Below are positions 53,954-63,176 of a stretch of 64,000 bases of DNA, one piece after another. Within the stretch, counting starts at the first letter, position 1. Each line of letters opens with the position of its first letter. The position numbers and the translations under genes are program-made. The DNA lies in the NCBI RefSeq assembly GCF_004403395.1, contig NZ_SOGN01000049.1:62001-126000 (forward strand), in the 5' to 3' direction. Under the pieces are notes generated by a model. It saw only the letters and a list, made by a program, of their open reading frames with translations, did not search any database and was not told where the DNA came from. The DNA is from Cryobacterium cheniae. Lineage in GTDB: Bacteria; Actinomycetota; Actinomycetes; Actinomycetales; Microbacteriaceae.

Positions 53954-54001
53954 AAGAGGCGGTGGGTGCATCCGTCGAACCGGATGCGCCCACCGCCTCT
54001 T
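53954..54001. terminator. Bidirectional terminator between the SHOCT gene and amt
   Basis: A long stem (AAGAGGCGGTGGG with its complement, extended by GCATCCG/CGGATGC) lies between two convergent genes: it starts 35 nt after the SHOCT stop and ends 9 nt from the amt stop. Confidence 0.85.
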
Positions 54002-54009
54002 CTGCGGGG

Positions 54010-55281
54010 TCAGACGGCGTCGAGCGCGTAGCCCTCTTCACCGTGCACGATGGTGTCCACGCCGGCCACCTCGTCTTCGTTGTTGATGCGGAAGCCGATC
54101 GTCTTCTGGATGATCCAGCCGATGCCGTAGGCCATCACGAAGGAGAAAATGGCGATTCCGAAGGCCGCGACGAACTGAACCCAGAGCTGGTTCAGGCTGC
54201 CGGTGTCGAGGAGTCCGATGCCCGAACCGAAGATACCGATGTAGAGCGTTCCGATCATGCCGCCGATGAGGTGGATGCCCACCACGTCGAGCGAGTCATC
54301 GAAGCCCCACTTGAACTTCAGGTCGATGGCAACGGCGCACACCGCGCCGACGAGAACGCCGAGGACGATCGCCCAGAACGGGGTCAGGATGTTGCAGGCC
54401 GGGGTGACGGCGACGAGTCCGGCGACGGCACCCGACGCGGCACCGATGGAGGTGGGTTTGCCGTCTTTGATCTTCTCGACGATCAGCCAGCCGAGGATTC
54501 CGGCGGCGGGAGCGACGAGCGTGTTGATCCAGGCGAGGGCGGCGACACCGTCGACGGCGGCTTCGGAGCCGGCGTTGAAACCGAACCAGCCGAACCAGAG
54601 CAGCGACGCACCGAGGAGGGTGAGCGGAACGTTGTGTGGCTTGGAAATGCCCTTCTTGAAGCCGACCCGTTTCCCGAGCACCAGGGCGAGAGCCAGACCG
54701 GCCGCACCCGCGTTGATGTGCACGGCGGTGCCGCCGGCGAAGTCGTTGACCCCGAGAGCGGCCGGAGCCCAGCCGTCGGCGAGGTTGAAGACCCAGTACG
54801 CGACCGGGAAGTACACCAGGGTCGACCACACGGCGGCGAAAATCAGCCAGGCGCCGAACTTCGCGCGGTCGGCGATCGCACCGGAGATCAGGGCGACGGT
54901 GATGATGGCGAACGTGGCTTGGAAGCCGGCGAACGCGAGCCCGTTCAGGTCGGGAGAGAGCGATCCGTCCTCGCCGGCGCCGAGAAGTTTGCTCAGTCCG
55001 AGCAACTCGGTCGGGTTCCCGAGGAAACCGGGAATCAGGGGTGGGCCGAAGACCAGCCCGTAGCCGTAGAGCACCCAGAGCACTCCGACGACGCCCATCG
55101 CGCCGAAGCTCATCATCATCATGCTGATAACACTCTTCGCCTTCACCATGCCGCCATAGAAGAAGGCGACACCGGGAGTCATCAGGAGCACGAGGGCTGC
55201 CGCGACGAGAAGCCACAGGGAATTGAGATTCAGAGCTAGTTCATCAGTTGTGGCGTCCAACAGGACTGACAGTTCAACCAT
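54010..55281 (-). CDS. amt: Ammonium transporter
   Basis: The 423-residue protein has 11 predicted membrane helices. Amt signatures: MTPGVAFFYGGMVKAKSVI, the first pore His in DFAGGTAVHINAGAAGL, and the second in VVGIHLIGGMIGTLYIG. It imports ammonium under limitation. No glnK/glnB follows, which is unusual since these are often linked. GAGAGG precedes the ATG. A repeated GlnR-type box lies 105-142 nt upstream, so expression is probably nitrogen-controlled. Confidence 0.97.
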   Translation of the reverse strand: MVELSVLLDATTDELALNLNSLWLLVAAALVLLMTPGVAFFYGGMVKAKSVISMMMMSFGAMGVVGVLWVLYGYGLVFGPPLIPGFLGNPTELLGLSKLLGAGEDGSLSPDLNGLAFAGFQATFAIITVALISGAIADRAKFGAWLIFAAVWSTLVYFPVAYWVFNLADGWAPAALGVNDFAGGTAVHINAGAAGLALALVLGKRVGFKKGISKPHNVPLTLLGASLLWFGWFGFNAGSEAAVDGVAALAWINTLVAPAAGILGWLIVEKIKDGKPTSIGAASGAVAGLVAVTPACNILTPFWAIVLGVLVGAVCAVAIDLKFKWGFDDSLDVVGIHLIGGMIGTLYIGIFGSGIGLLDTGSLNQLWVQFVAAFGIAIFSFVMAYGIGWIIQKTIGFRINNEDEVAGVDTIVHGEEGYALDAV

Positions 55282-55385
55282 GGATCTGGTTACCTCTCGC
55301 TAACTAACAGTGATTGCCATCAACGTGCACAGGGTGAGCAGAAGATCGTGTCTCGGCAGGTACAGAGTCAGTTTGGAGTCGTCAG

Positions 55386-55423
55386 GTTTCGGGAAGTGCG
55401 CGCGGATGTTTCGACGTCGTTAC
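55386..55423 (-). promoter_or_regulatory. Candidate GlnR-binding site upstream of amt
   Basis: On the minus strand this reads GTAAC-6 nt-GAAAC-6 nt-GCGCA-6 nt-GAAAC. The known GlnR box is two tandem units of GTNAC-n6-GAAAC separated by n6. Three of four half-sites match exactly at the exact spacing; the third (GCGCA) is degenerate. It lies about 105 nt before the amt start, a usual activator position. GlnR itself is outside the window. Confidence 0.68.
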
Positions 55424-55481
55424 ACGCCGCACGACCGTGTTAACATCGCGTTTCCTGCGGCGGACCGGTGGTCTGCCCCGA

Positions 55482-56531
55482 TCAGTCGTGCGGCGGCAGC
55501 TCCCCCGTGGTCAGCGCCACCAGGCGGGACTGCGACCGCTGGTACTTCTTGCGGTAGCCGCCGGAGAGCATCTCTTGGTCGAAGACCTCGTTCAAAGGCT
55601 GCCCGTTGGCGATGATCGGGATCTCCGCGTCGTAGACCCGGTCGATGAAGGCCACCAGCCTCAGGGCATCCGTCTGGTCGGTCAGCAGGTACACGTCGGT
55701 CAGCGCGATGACGTCGATGCCGTGGATCATTTTGATGTACTTCGACGGATGCACCGTGCTCAGATGACGGATCAGGGAGCCGAAATCGTCCCGGGTCACC
55801 GCGGAGCCGCGCTCGAGCAGGGCGGGGACCATCTGATCGAGTTCGTCCCGGGGCACGGCGATGGCGTGACCCTCGACGTCGCGGCGGCGGTAGTCGAGGC
55901 CGTCGATGCGTACGATCTCGAAGTTCGCGGACATCGCCTGGATCTCGCGGAGGAAGTCGATCGCGGCGAAACGTCCCTCGCCCAGCGAGTTCGGCGGCGT
56001 GTTCGACGTGGCCGCGACGCGGGTGCCCGAGGCCACGAGCTCGCCCAGCAGCCGGGTCATCAGCATGGTGTCGCCCGGATCGTCGAGTTCGAACTCGTCG
56101 ATGCAGATCAACCGGGCACCGGAGAGCTGTTTGACGGTGGCCGCATAGCCGAGGGCTCCCACGAGGGCGGTGTACTCGATGAAGGTGCCGAAGTACTTCG
56201 GACCCGGCGCGGCATGCCAGAGCGCGGCCAGAAGGTGAGTCTTGCCGACGCCGAAGCCGCCGTCCAGGTAGATGCCCGGCAACTCCGCCTTGGGCTTGCG
56301 GGTACGGGAGAAGAAACCGCCCGGCCGCTGAGGCAGCCAGGCCCCGGCGAAGGTGTTTAGCCGCTCCACGGCCTCGAGCTGCGAGGGGAAGTTCAGGTCG
56401 GGTCGGTACGACTCGAAGGACGCGTGCTCGAACTGGGGCGGCGGAACCAGCTCGGCCACGATCTCTGGCCCGGTGATACTCGGCGAGCGGTCGGCCAATC
56501 GTTGCGCCTGGCTGAGAGCCTGTGGAGCCAT
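55482..56531 (-). CDS. zapE: ZapE/AFG1-family cell-division ATPase
   Basis: The 349-residue AAA+ protein has Walker [14 protein letters not shown] (Gly91-Thr98), Walker [20 protein letters not shown], and sensor [15 protein letters not shown]. ZapE in E. coli destabilises FtsZ polymers; in actinobacteria the role is not established. The C-terminal [14 protein letters not shown] is typical. The 180-nt space to the divergent sulfurtransferase gene carries the promoters. Confidence 0.93.
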   Translation of the reverse strand: MAPQALSQAQRLADRSPSITGPEIVAELVPPPQFEHASFESYRPDLNFPSQLEAVERLNTFAGAWLPQRPGGFFSRTRKPKAELPGIYLDGGFGVGKTHLLAALWHAAPGPKYFGTFIEYTALVGALGYAATVKQLSGARLICIDEFELDDPGDTMLMTRLLGELVASGTRVAATSNTPPNSLGEGRFAAIDFLREIQAMSANFEIVRIDGLDYRRRDVEGHAIAVPRDELDQMVPALLERGSAVTRDDFGSLIRHLSTVHPSKYIKMIHGIDVIALTDVYLLTDQTDALRLVAFIDRVYDAEIPIIANGQPLNEVFDQEMLSGGYRKKYQRSQSRLVALTTGELPPHD

Positions 56532-56711
56532 GCTGAAGTACCCGGTTTCTGTGTCGGACTGATAGTCGCGGTCGGAGCATCATCGTTGAAGACCGACCGC
56601 GGATGCGATCAGGACCCATACCGCGTAGATTCGAAAACGCGGACCGGCATCCAGCCTAAACCGCGCCCATTTGATTCCGGTGTACATCGGACGCCACCAG
56701 GAGGTTTCCCC

Positions 56712-57614
56712 ATGCCCGTTGATCTCGATCCGACACCGAAGTTCACCGCCTACGCGCACCCCGGACGCCTGGTCAGCACCGAGTGGCTGCAGGAGCACCT
56801 CGGCACCCCCGGCCTCGTGGTCGTGGAATCGGACGAGGACGTTCTGCTCTACGAAACCGGGCACATCCCGGGAGCAGTCAAGATCGACTGGCACACCGAC
56901 CTCAACGACCCGGTCGAGCGCGATTTCGTCGGCAGCGCCGCCTTCGCCGCCGTGCTCGGCGCCAAGGGCATCTCCCGCGACACCACCGTGGTCATCTACG
57001 GCGACAAGAGCAACTGGTGGGCGGCCTACGCCCTGTGGGTGTTCACCCTGTTCGGCCACGACGATGTGCGACTGCTCGACGGCGGTCGTGACAAATGGGT
57101 GGCCGAGGAACGCGGCCTCACCAGGGACAAGCCCGTGATCACCCCGGCCGAATACCCGATCATCGAACGCAACGACGCCCCCATCCGTGCATTCCGCGAG
57201 GATGTCCTCGCCCATTTCGGCAACCCGCTGATCGACGTACGCTCCACCGAGGAGTACACCGGCGAACGCACCCACATGCCCGCCTACCCGGAAGAGGGCG
57301 CGCTGCGCGGCGGCCACATCCCGTCGGCGGCATCGGTACCGTGGGCCCGCGCCGCCGCGCCGGACGCCACGTTCCGCACCCGCCCCGAACTGGACGCCAT
57401 CTACCGCGACGAAGCAGGCCTGTCCGACGGCGACAGCGTCATCGCCTACTGCCGGATCGGCGAACGGTCCAGCCACACCTGGTTCGTCCTGACGCACCTG
57501 CTCGGTTTCGAAGGCGTGCGCAACTACGACGGGTCTTGGACCGAGTGGGGCAACGCCGTGCACGTGCCGATCACGATGGGCACGGAGCCGGGCACCGCAC
57601 CCCAGCCCCGCTGA
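56712..57614 (+). CDS. Thiosulfate/3-mercaptopyruvate sulfurtransferase (two rhodanese domains)
   Basis: The 300-residue protein has an inactive N-terminal rhodanese domain ([19 protein letters not shown]) and a catalytic one with Cys247 in [10 protein letters not shown]. The CRIGERSS loop fits CysA2/SseA-like thiosulfate sulfurtransferases of actinobacteria, which transfer sulfane sulfur. AGGAGGT lies ahead of the ATG. sufE follows 61 nt downstream, so sulfur transfer to Fe-S assembly is likely. Confidence 0.94.
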   Translation: MPVDLDPTPKFTAYAHPGRLVSTEWLQEHLGTPGLVVVESDEDVLLYETGHIPGAVKIDWHTDLNDPVERDFVGSAAFAAVLGAKGISRDTTVVIYGDKSNWWAAYALWVFTLFGHDDVRLLDGGRDKWVAEERGLTRDKPVITPAEYPIIERNDAPIRAFREDVLAHFGNPLIDVRSTEEYTGERTHMPAYPEEGALRGGHIPSAASVPWARAAAPDATFRTRPELDAIYRDEAGLSDGDSVIAYCRIGERSSHTWFVLTHLLGFEGVRNYDGSWTEWGNAVHVPITMGTEPGTAPQPR

Positions 57615-57675
57615 TGCGGGCGGCCGAGCCCGGATTCAGGGGCGCTCCGGCCCGCGCATGGCAGAATGATCCTCG

Positions 57676-58113
57676 ATGACTGCCACCGAACTGCCCCCGA
57701 AACTGGCCGAGATCCGTGACGACTTCCTCGAACTCGAGGAGTCCGACCGGCTGCTGCTGCTGCTCGAGTTCGCCGACGAGCTGCCGACCCTCCCGCCCCG
57801 GTACGCGGATCACCCGGACCTGCTCGAACGGGTCGTGGAATGCCAGTCCCCCGTCTTCATGTTCGTCGAGGTCGACGACGATTCCGCCGTGCACCTCTAC
57901 GCGACCGCTCCCCGGGAGTCGCCGACGACCCGGGGCTTCGCCTCGATCCTCTCCCAGGGTCTGGACGGCCTCAGCCGCCAGGAGGTCCTCGACGTGCCGG
58001 ACGACTATCCGAACACGATCGGGTTGACGAAGGCCGTGTCTCCCCTGCGCATCCGTGGCATGACCGCCATGCTCGCGCGCACCAAGCGCCGCCTGCGCGA
58101 GGGCGCTGCGTGA
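57676..58113 (+). CDS. sufE: SufE-family sulfur acceptor
   Basis: The 145-residue protein has the SufE core LPPKLAEIRDDFLELEESDRLLLLLEFADELP and the sulfur-accepting Cys56 in VVECQSPVFMFV. SufE takes sulfur from a cysteine desulfurase or, in actinobacterial operons like this, may work with a sulfurtransferase. No strong ribosome site precedes the ATG (a CAGAAT box lies 8 nt upstream). It overlaps the next gene by 4 nt. Confidence 0.92.
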   Translation: MTATELPPKLAEIRDDFLELEESDRLLLLLEFADELPTLPPRYADHPDLLERVVECQSPVFMFVEVDDDSAVHLYATAPRESPTTRGFASILSQGLDGLSRQEVLDVPDDYPNTIGLTKAVSPLRIRGMTAMLARTKRRLREGAA

Positions 58114-58898
58114 CCCTGACCCGGGTCTTCCCGGAACCTGAGCCGGAAGCGGAAGCGGCCGGGGTCGGCGCTGCCGGCCTGCCCCGGACCGTCGACGGTC
58201 TCGACCCGGTCGGCCGGGACTGGCTGCTGCAACGCTATGCCCCGAACCCGGGCCCGTACCTGCGGGTCAATATGATCGCCAGCCTGAACGGCAGCGTCAC
58301 CGGCCCAGATAACACCTCCGATTCGCTGTCGAGCCGGTTGGACCGTCGCATCCTGGGCGTGATCCGGCAACTCGCCGATGTGGTTCTGATCGGCGCCGGC
58401 AGCGTACGGGCGGAGGGCTATGTCATTCCGGCGCGCGCGGCCCTGGCGGTCGTCACGGCCAGCGGCAACCTCTCCGGGCACCGGCTCGAGCCACCGGCCG
58501 CCGCGGCGACCGACCGCAATCGGCGCGTCTACGTGCTCTGCCCGCAGTCCGCGGTTGCCCGCGCGGAGGCGACCACGTCCGGCTCCGGAGCGGTGATCGT
58601 GCCGCTCGACGACGAGAACGGCTCGCTCACTCCCGCCACCATCGTGGCGGCCTTGCACAGCCTGGGCCTCCCCCGCATCGTCTGCGAGGGCGGCCCGGTG
58701 CTGTCCGGGCAATTATTCGCCGAGGACCTCGTGGACGAACTGTGTCTGTCCACGAGTCCCCAGGTCGTGCTCGGCGCCAGAGGCCTCCTCGAATCGGCGC
58801 GGACCGTCGCCACCGAATTCAGGATGCGGCAGCTGCTCCTGGACGATCAGGGAGCGACGTACGCCCGCTGGGAGCGAGCTCGCCCAGCCAGTTCGTGA
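58110..58898 (+). CDS. RibD C-domain pyrimidine reductase family protein
   Basis: The 262-residue protein is a RibD_C/dihydrofolate-reductase-like enzyme: VNMIASLNGSVTGPDNTSDSL, VVLIGAGSVRAEGY, and GLPRIVCEGGPVLSGQLF. It probably reduces a pyrimidine-type substrate with NADPH; whether in riboflavin synthesis or elsewhere is not shown. No deaminase domain or other rib genes are nearby. GTG overlaps the sufE stop (GTGA). Its last 80 nt overlap the 3' end of the convergent hydrolase gene. Confidence 0.88.
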   Translation: MTLTRVFPEPEPEAEAAGVGAAGLPRTVDGLDPVGRDWLLQRYAPNPGPYLRVNMIASLNGSVTGPDNTSDSLSSRLDRRILGVIRQLADVVLIGAGSVRAEGYVIPARAALAVVTASGNLSGHRLEPPAAAATDRNRRVYVLCPQSAVARAEATTSGSGAVIVPLDDENGSLTPATIVAALHSLGLPRIVCEGGPVLSGQLFAEDLVDELCLSTSPQVVLGARGLLESARTVATEFRMRQLLLDDQGATYARWERARPASS

Positions 58899-60051
58899 TG
58901 GCCTGATTCCAGCCCTCACGGTCGTAGTTCCACAGCTTCGTATGCCGCGCCACCGCAAACGGCAGGAAGGTCACGATGTCGGGGCGGCGCCCGGCCAGGG
59001 CTCGTGACCCGGTCACGGGGACGAATCCATCGTCGTCGCTGTGCATCAGCAGCACCGGCAGATCGAGTTCGGCGGCCCGCTCGACGAAGTCGAGTCGTCT
59101 GAAGTCGATCGGTTCGGTCCGGCCGGTGACCATCCCGCCCCAGCGCCGTCCGAGGACCTCCAAGGCCCCCCTGGCCACGACCGCGGGCAGGCCGAGCAGG
59201 CCGCCATGGAACCTCGCGACATCGGCCCAGTCGATCACGGGCGAGTCGAGCACGATACCGACGATCCGCTCGCGCAACATCGACCGCGTCGCCGTCTGCA
59301 GCACGATCGCGCCGCCCATGGACCAGCCCATCAGCACGATCTCCCTCGCGCCGCGATGCACCGCGAAGGCGATCGCCGCGTCGACGTCCTGCCATTCCGC
59401 GTCTCCGAGGGCATACCGGCCGTCGACGCTCCGCGGTGCCTCACCGTCGTTGCGGTACGACACGAGCAGGGACGTGACACCCGCGTCCCGGAAAACCGGC
59501 GTCGCCCGCAGTGTCTCCTGTCGCTGCACCCCGCGCCCGTGCACCTGGATCACCCAGCGGCCGTCCGGCTCCGCGGCCGGAATCAGCCAGGCCGGAGCAT
59601 CGCCGGCATCGGTCGGTACGAGCACGTCCTCGAAGGCGAGACCGAGGTCCCAGGGTCCGAGGTACGAGTAGCCGCCCAACCGGCCGCGCTCGGCCCGCAC
59701 CAGATCCCCATGGTCGACGCGCAGGACGCGCCGCGTCACCTTCGTGGGCGTGAGACGCAGGACCTCGCCCAGGTGAGCGTGCCCTCGATCACCCGAGAAC
59801 CAGAAACTGTAGTCGCCCTGCAGGACGGAATCCTCAGTCGATTGCAGAGTGATCGTTCCCGCCGCGAGGTCGACAGCGTCGATCCGCACATCGTCGGCGC
59901 GCTTGGACGACGGCGTGACGATCCGGCGTGCCATCACACCCGCCAGGACACCCCCCAAAGCCCCGAACAGCACCGTTGCACCGGCAACAGCGATCCCGGT
60001 CACCACCACAAAACGCCCCGGGTGTCGCCCTGAGCCCGCTCCGTCACGCAT
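58819..60051 (-). CDS. Membrane-anchored alpha/beta hydrolase
   Basis: The 410-residue protein has one N-terminal helix (VVVTGIAVAGATVLFGALGGVLAGV), a beta-rich region, and an alpha/beta hydrolase domain: IQVHGRGVQRQ, nucleophile Ser244 in MGWSMGGAIVL, DSPVIDW, the acid in MHSDDDGFVP and the His in VARHTKLWNYD. The substrate is unknown. GGGGAGG precedes the ATG at 60051. It ends 80 nt inside the convergent reductase gene, and both reading frames stay conserved-looking there. Confidence 0.9.
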   Translation of the reverse strand: MRDGAGSGRHPGRFVVVTGIAVAGATVLFGALGGVLAGVMARRIVTPSSKRADDVRIDAVDLAAGTITLQSTEDSVLQGDYSFWFSGDRGHAHLGEVLRLTPTKVTRRVLRVDHGDLVRAERGRLGGYSYLGPWDLGLAFEDVLVPTDAGDAPAWLIPAAEPDGRWVIQVHGRGVQRQETLRATPVFRDAGVTSLLVSYRNDGEAPRSVDGRYALGDAEWQDVDAAIAFAVHRGAREIVLMGWSMGGAIVLQTATRSMLRERIVGIVLDSPVIDWADVARFHGGLLGLPAVVARGALEVLGRRWGGMVTGRTEPIDFRRLDFVERAAELDLPVLLMHSDDDGFVPVTGSRALAGRRPDIVTFLPFAVARHTKLWNYDREGWNQAITNWLGELAPSGRTSLPDRPGAAAAS

Positions 60052-60102
60052 GACTACCTCCCCTGCCCGGCGTGCCTGACCGACACCGCCCGAAAAAAAC
60101 TC

Positions 60103-60108
60103 TAGTCT
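60103..60108 (+). promoter_or_regulatory. -10 box for the leaderless DUF3000 gene
   Basis: TAGTCT, then GCACAC (6 nt), then GTG. There is no ribosome site. Confidence 0.6.
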
Positions 60109-60114
60109 GCACAC

Positions 60115-60705
60115 GTGCCCGAAACACGAGAACCACTCCCGCCGGAGTTCGCCGCCGCCCGTGCCTCATTCGCGAGTGCCCGCATCCGTCGAGAGCTTGT
60201 TGTCAACGAGATTTCCGCCCCCGGAAACCTGGCGCCGCAGGCCATCGCCTTCTCGGCCGACGTGACCCCGGTGCGTCACGGGAGCGACTCCGAACTGGGG
60301 ACCGGACGCTTCATCCTGCTGCACGACCCGACCGAACCCGAGGAGTGGGGCGGGGCCTTCCGCGTCGTCTGCTTCGCCCAGGCTCCCTTGGAGACCGACA
60401 TCGGCCTGGACCCGTTCGTCGCGGGGGTGGCCTGGTCCTGGCTGGTCGATGCGCTCGACGCCCACGGAGCACGGTATACCGCGGCCTCAGGGACCGCGAC
60501 TAAGATTATCTCGTCAGGCTTCGGCGAACTTGCCAGGCAGGGCGATGGTGCGCAGATCGAACTGCGCGCCTCGTGGACGCCGCTGGATCACAATCTCGCC
60601 GCCCACGTCGAAGGATGGGGCGAGCTGCTCTGCATGCTCGCAGGCCTTCCACCCACGGGCGAAGGAGTCAGCATGTTGTCCACACGCCGAACCGGTCGTG
60701 CTTGA
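60115..60705 (+). CDS. DUF3000 family protein
   Basis: The 196-residue protein begins PPEFAAARASFASARIRRELVVNEI and has FILLHDPTEPEEWGGAFRVVCFAQAPLETDIG and AWSWLVDALD, a DUF3000 match found nearly only in actinobacteria. Function is unknown. The gene usually precedes an RNase D/HRDC gene, as here; the two overlap by 8 nt. Confidence 0.92.
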   Translation: MPETREPLPPEFAAARASFASARIRRELVVNEISAPGNLAPQAIAFSADVTPVRHGSDSELGTGRFILLHDPTEPEEWGGAFRVVCFAQAPLETDIGLDPFVAGVAWSWLVDALDAHGARYTAASGTATKIISSGFGELARQGDGAQIELRASWTPLDHNLAAHVEGWGELLCMLAGLPPTGEGVSMLSTRRTGRA

Positions 60706-61894
60706 TCACCAGGTCATCGATACGAGGGACGCCTACCTCGCGGCGACCGCGTCCATCAGCGCGGGCACGGGCCCGATCGGCATCGATGCGGAGCGTGCCT
60801 CCGGCTTCACCTACTCCCAGCGTGCCTACCTGATCCAGATCTATCGGCGCGGCGCGGGAACCTTCCTGTTCGACCCGCCCGCACTCGGCGACTTCAGCGA
60901 GCTCAACGCAGCACTGCGCGACGACGAATGGATCTTCCACGCTGCGAGCCAGGACCTGGCCTGCCTGCGCGAGGTCGGCCTCGACCCCCAGCACATCTTC
61001 GACACCGAACTGGCCGCCCGCCTGCTCGGAATCCCCCGGGTCGGACTCGGCACGGTGGTGGAAGAGCTGCTCGGCATCCACCTGGCCAAGGAACACTCCG
61101 CCGCCAACTGGTCGACCCGCCCTCTGCCGGAGGCCTGGCTGGTCTACGGTGCGCTCGACGTGGAACTTCTGCCGGATCTGCGTGACCGCATGGTCGACAT
61201 GCTGGCCACCGATTCCAAGACCGACATCGCCGCCCAGGAATTCGCCGCAGTGCTGGCCAGGGAAGCCAAACCGGTCGGCCCCGAGCCCTGGCGCCGCCTC
61301 TCCGGGGTGCATTCCATCCGTGGCCAGCGTGGCCTGGCCGTGGCCCGGGAGCTGTGGCTGGCCCGCGATCGGCTGGCGCAGGAGCTGGATGTGTCCCCCG
61401 GTCGTCTTGTGCCCGACGCGTCGTTGACGGCGGCGGCACGGGCCATGCCGTCGACCCGGCAGGACCTGGCGGACCTGAGGGAGTTCAGCGGCCGTGCGAG
61501 CCGCAGCGAACTCGACCGCTGGTGGGGCGCCATCCAGAAGGGCCTGGCGTCGACCGACCTGCCGTCGCTTCGGGGAAACGGCGATCTGCTCCCGCCCCCG
61601 CGCGCCTGGTCCGACCGCAATCCCGAGGCTGACCTGCGCTACAAGGCCGCTCGCGCCGCGCTGACCGAGGTCTCCGAAGAGCTCGCGATCCCGCTGGAGA
61701 ACCTTGTCACCCCGGACTATGTCCGCCGGGTGGCGTGGACGCCGCCCGAGAACGTCGACCCCGCATCCGTCGGCGAGGCACTCGCGCACCTGGGTGCGCG
61801 CACCTGGCAAATTGAAGTGACCGCACAACGGATCGCCGATGCCTTTGTGGATGTCCACCAAGCGATCGAGCTCTCCTCGGAATCGGATTCGTAG
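60698..61894 (+). CDS. Ribonuclease D / HRDC domain protein
   Basis: The 398-residue protein has a DEDD exonuclease domain (GIDAERASGFTYSQRAYLIQIYRR, FHAASQDLACLREVGL, YGALDVELLPDLRDRM) and an HRDC domain (RGLAVARELWLARDRLAQELDVSPGRLVPD). It likely trims tRNA or other RNA 3' ends. GTG at 60698 is the best start, overlapping DUF3000 by 8 nt; the frame extends further upstream without conservation. The first exo motif reads DAE, as in RNase D. Confidence 0.9.
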   Translation: MLDHQVIDTRDAYLAATASISAGTGPIGIDAERASGFTYSQRAYLIQIYRRGAGTFLFDPPALGDFSELNAALRDDEWIFHAASQDLACLREVGLDPQHIFDTELAARLLGIPRVGLGTVVEELLGIHLAKEHSAANWSTRPLPEAWLVYGALDVELLPDLRDRMVDMLATDSKTDIAAQEFAAVLAREAKPVGPEPWRRLSGVHSIRGQRGLAVARELWLARDRLAQELDVSPGRLVPDASLTAAARAMPSTRQDLADLREFSGRASRSELDRWWGAIQKGLASTDLPSLRGNGDLLPPPRAWSDRNPEADLRYKAARAALTEVSEELAIPLENLVTPDYVRRVAWTPPENVDPASVGEALAHLGARTWQIEVTAQRIADAFVDVHQAIELSSESDS

Positions 61895-61932
61895 GAACCG
61901 TCCAAGGATTCGACCCTCCCCGGACGCCCCTT

Positions 61933-61938
61933 TAGGAT
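61933..61938 (+). promoter_or_regulatory. Possible -10 box for fadA-fadB
   Basis: TAGGAT fits TANNNT. It would give a 25-30 nt leader containing GGAGGC before the GTG of fadA. No clear -35. Confidence 0.4.
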
Positions 61939-61970
61939 CGACCGACACCTGATCGATTGATGGAGGCAAA

Positions 61971-63176
61971 GTGGCCGATAGAGCAGAAGTCGTGTTTGTG
62001 GACGGGGTTCGCACCCCGTTCGGACGCGCCGGTGAAAAGGGCATGTACTGGAACACCCGGGCGGATGATCTCGTGGTCAAGGCCATGATCGGGCTGCTGG
62101 AACGCAACCCGTCGGTCCCCGGGGAACGGATCGACGAGGTGGCGATTGCCGCCACCACCCAAACCGGCGACCAGGGGCTCACGCTCGGTCGCACGGCGGC
62201 ACTCCTCTCGGGGCTGCCGAAATCGGTTCCCGGATTCGCGATCGACCGGATGTGCGCCGGCGCCATGACCGCCGTCACCACCCTCGGCGCCGGGATCGGC
62301 TTCGGAGCCTACGACCTGGCCATCGCCGGCGGCGTCGAGCACATGGGACGCCACCCGATGGGTTCCGGCGTCGACCCGAACCCGCGCTTCCTGTCGGAGC
62401 GCCTCGTCAGCGAGGACGCCCTCAATATGGGTGCCACGGCCGAGCGGATCCACGACCGGTTCCCCTCCTACACCAAGGAGCGGTCCGACCGGTTCGCCCT
62501 GCGCAGCCAGCAGAAGGTCGCCGCAGCCTACGCCGCCGACAAGATCCAGCCTGACCTGGTGTCGGTTGCGATCCGGAGCGAGACCGGCTGGGGCCTGGCA
62601 ACCACCGACGAGGCTCCCCGCCCCGAAACCACGATGGAGGGCCTCGCGTCCCTCAAAACCCCATTCCGCCCGCACGGACGGATCACGGCCGGCAACGCAT
62701 CCGGTCTGAACGACGGTGCCAGCGCCTGCCTGCTCGCCAGCGGTAAGGCCGCCAAGGACCTCGGCCTGAACGTCAAGATGAAAATGGTCAGCTTCGCCTT
62801 CGCCGGCGTCGAACCGGAGGTCATGGGCCTCGGCCCGGTCCCCTCCACCGAGAAGGCTCTGCGCAAGGCAGGCCTCAGCATCACCGACATCGGCCTGTTC
62901 GAACTCAACGAGGCCTTCGCCGTGCAGGTCATCTCGTTCCTCGACCACTTCGGCATCGACGACGAGGACCCGCGGGTGAACGAGTACGGCGGCGCGATCG
63001 CCATCGGCCATCCTCTCGCCTCCTCCGGCGTGCGGCTGATGAACCAGCTCGCACGACAGTTCAGCGAGCACCCGGAGGTCCGCTACGGCCTCACCGCCAT
63101 GTGCATCGGCCTCGGCCAGGGCGGCACCGTGATTTGGGAGAACCCGAACTTCAACCGGAAGGCAAGCAAACGATGA
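61971..63176 (+). CDS. fadA: Acetyl-CoA C-acyltransferase (3-ketoacyl-CoA thiolase)
   Basis: FadA cleaves 3-ketoacyl-CoA with CoA in fatty-acid beta-oxidation. The 401-residue protein has the nucleophile Cys95 in AIDRMCAGAMTA, the NEAFAVQVI segment, catalytic His in GGAIAIGHPLASSG and second Cys in MCIGLGQGG. GTG has GGAGGCAAA upstream. It overlaps the next gene by 4 nt, giving the usual FadAB pair. Confidence 0.96.
   Translation: MADRAEVVFVDGVRTPFGRAGEKGMYWNTRADDLVVKAMIGLLERNPSVPGERIDEVAIAATTQTGDQGLTLGRTAALLSGLPKSVPGFAIDRMCAGAMTAVTTLGAGIGFGAYDLAIAGGVEHMGRHPMGSGVDPNPRFLSERLVSEDALNMGATAERIHDRFPSYTKERSDRFALRSQQKVAAAYAADKIQPDLVSVAIRSETGWGLATTDEAPRPETTMEGLASLKTPFRPHGRITAGNASGLNDGASACLLASGKAAKDLGLNVKMKMVSFAFAGVEPEVMGLGPVPSTEKALRKAGLSITDIGLFELNEAFAVQVISFLDHFGIDDEDPRVNEYGGAIAIGHPLASSGVRLMNQLARQFSEHPEVRYGLTAMCIGLGQGGTVIWENPNFNRKASKR

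Noticed and set aside
55282-55481. AmtR-type operator at amt
   Set aside because: No ATCTATAGAT-like palindrome of the Corynebacterium AmtR type was found; the GlnR pattern fits much better.
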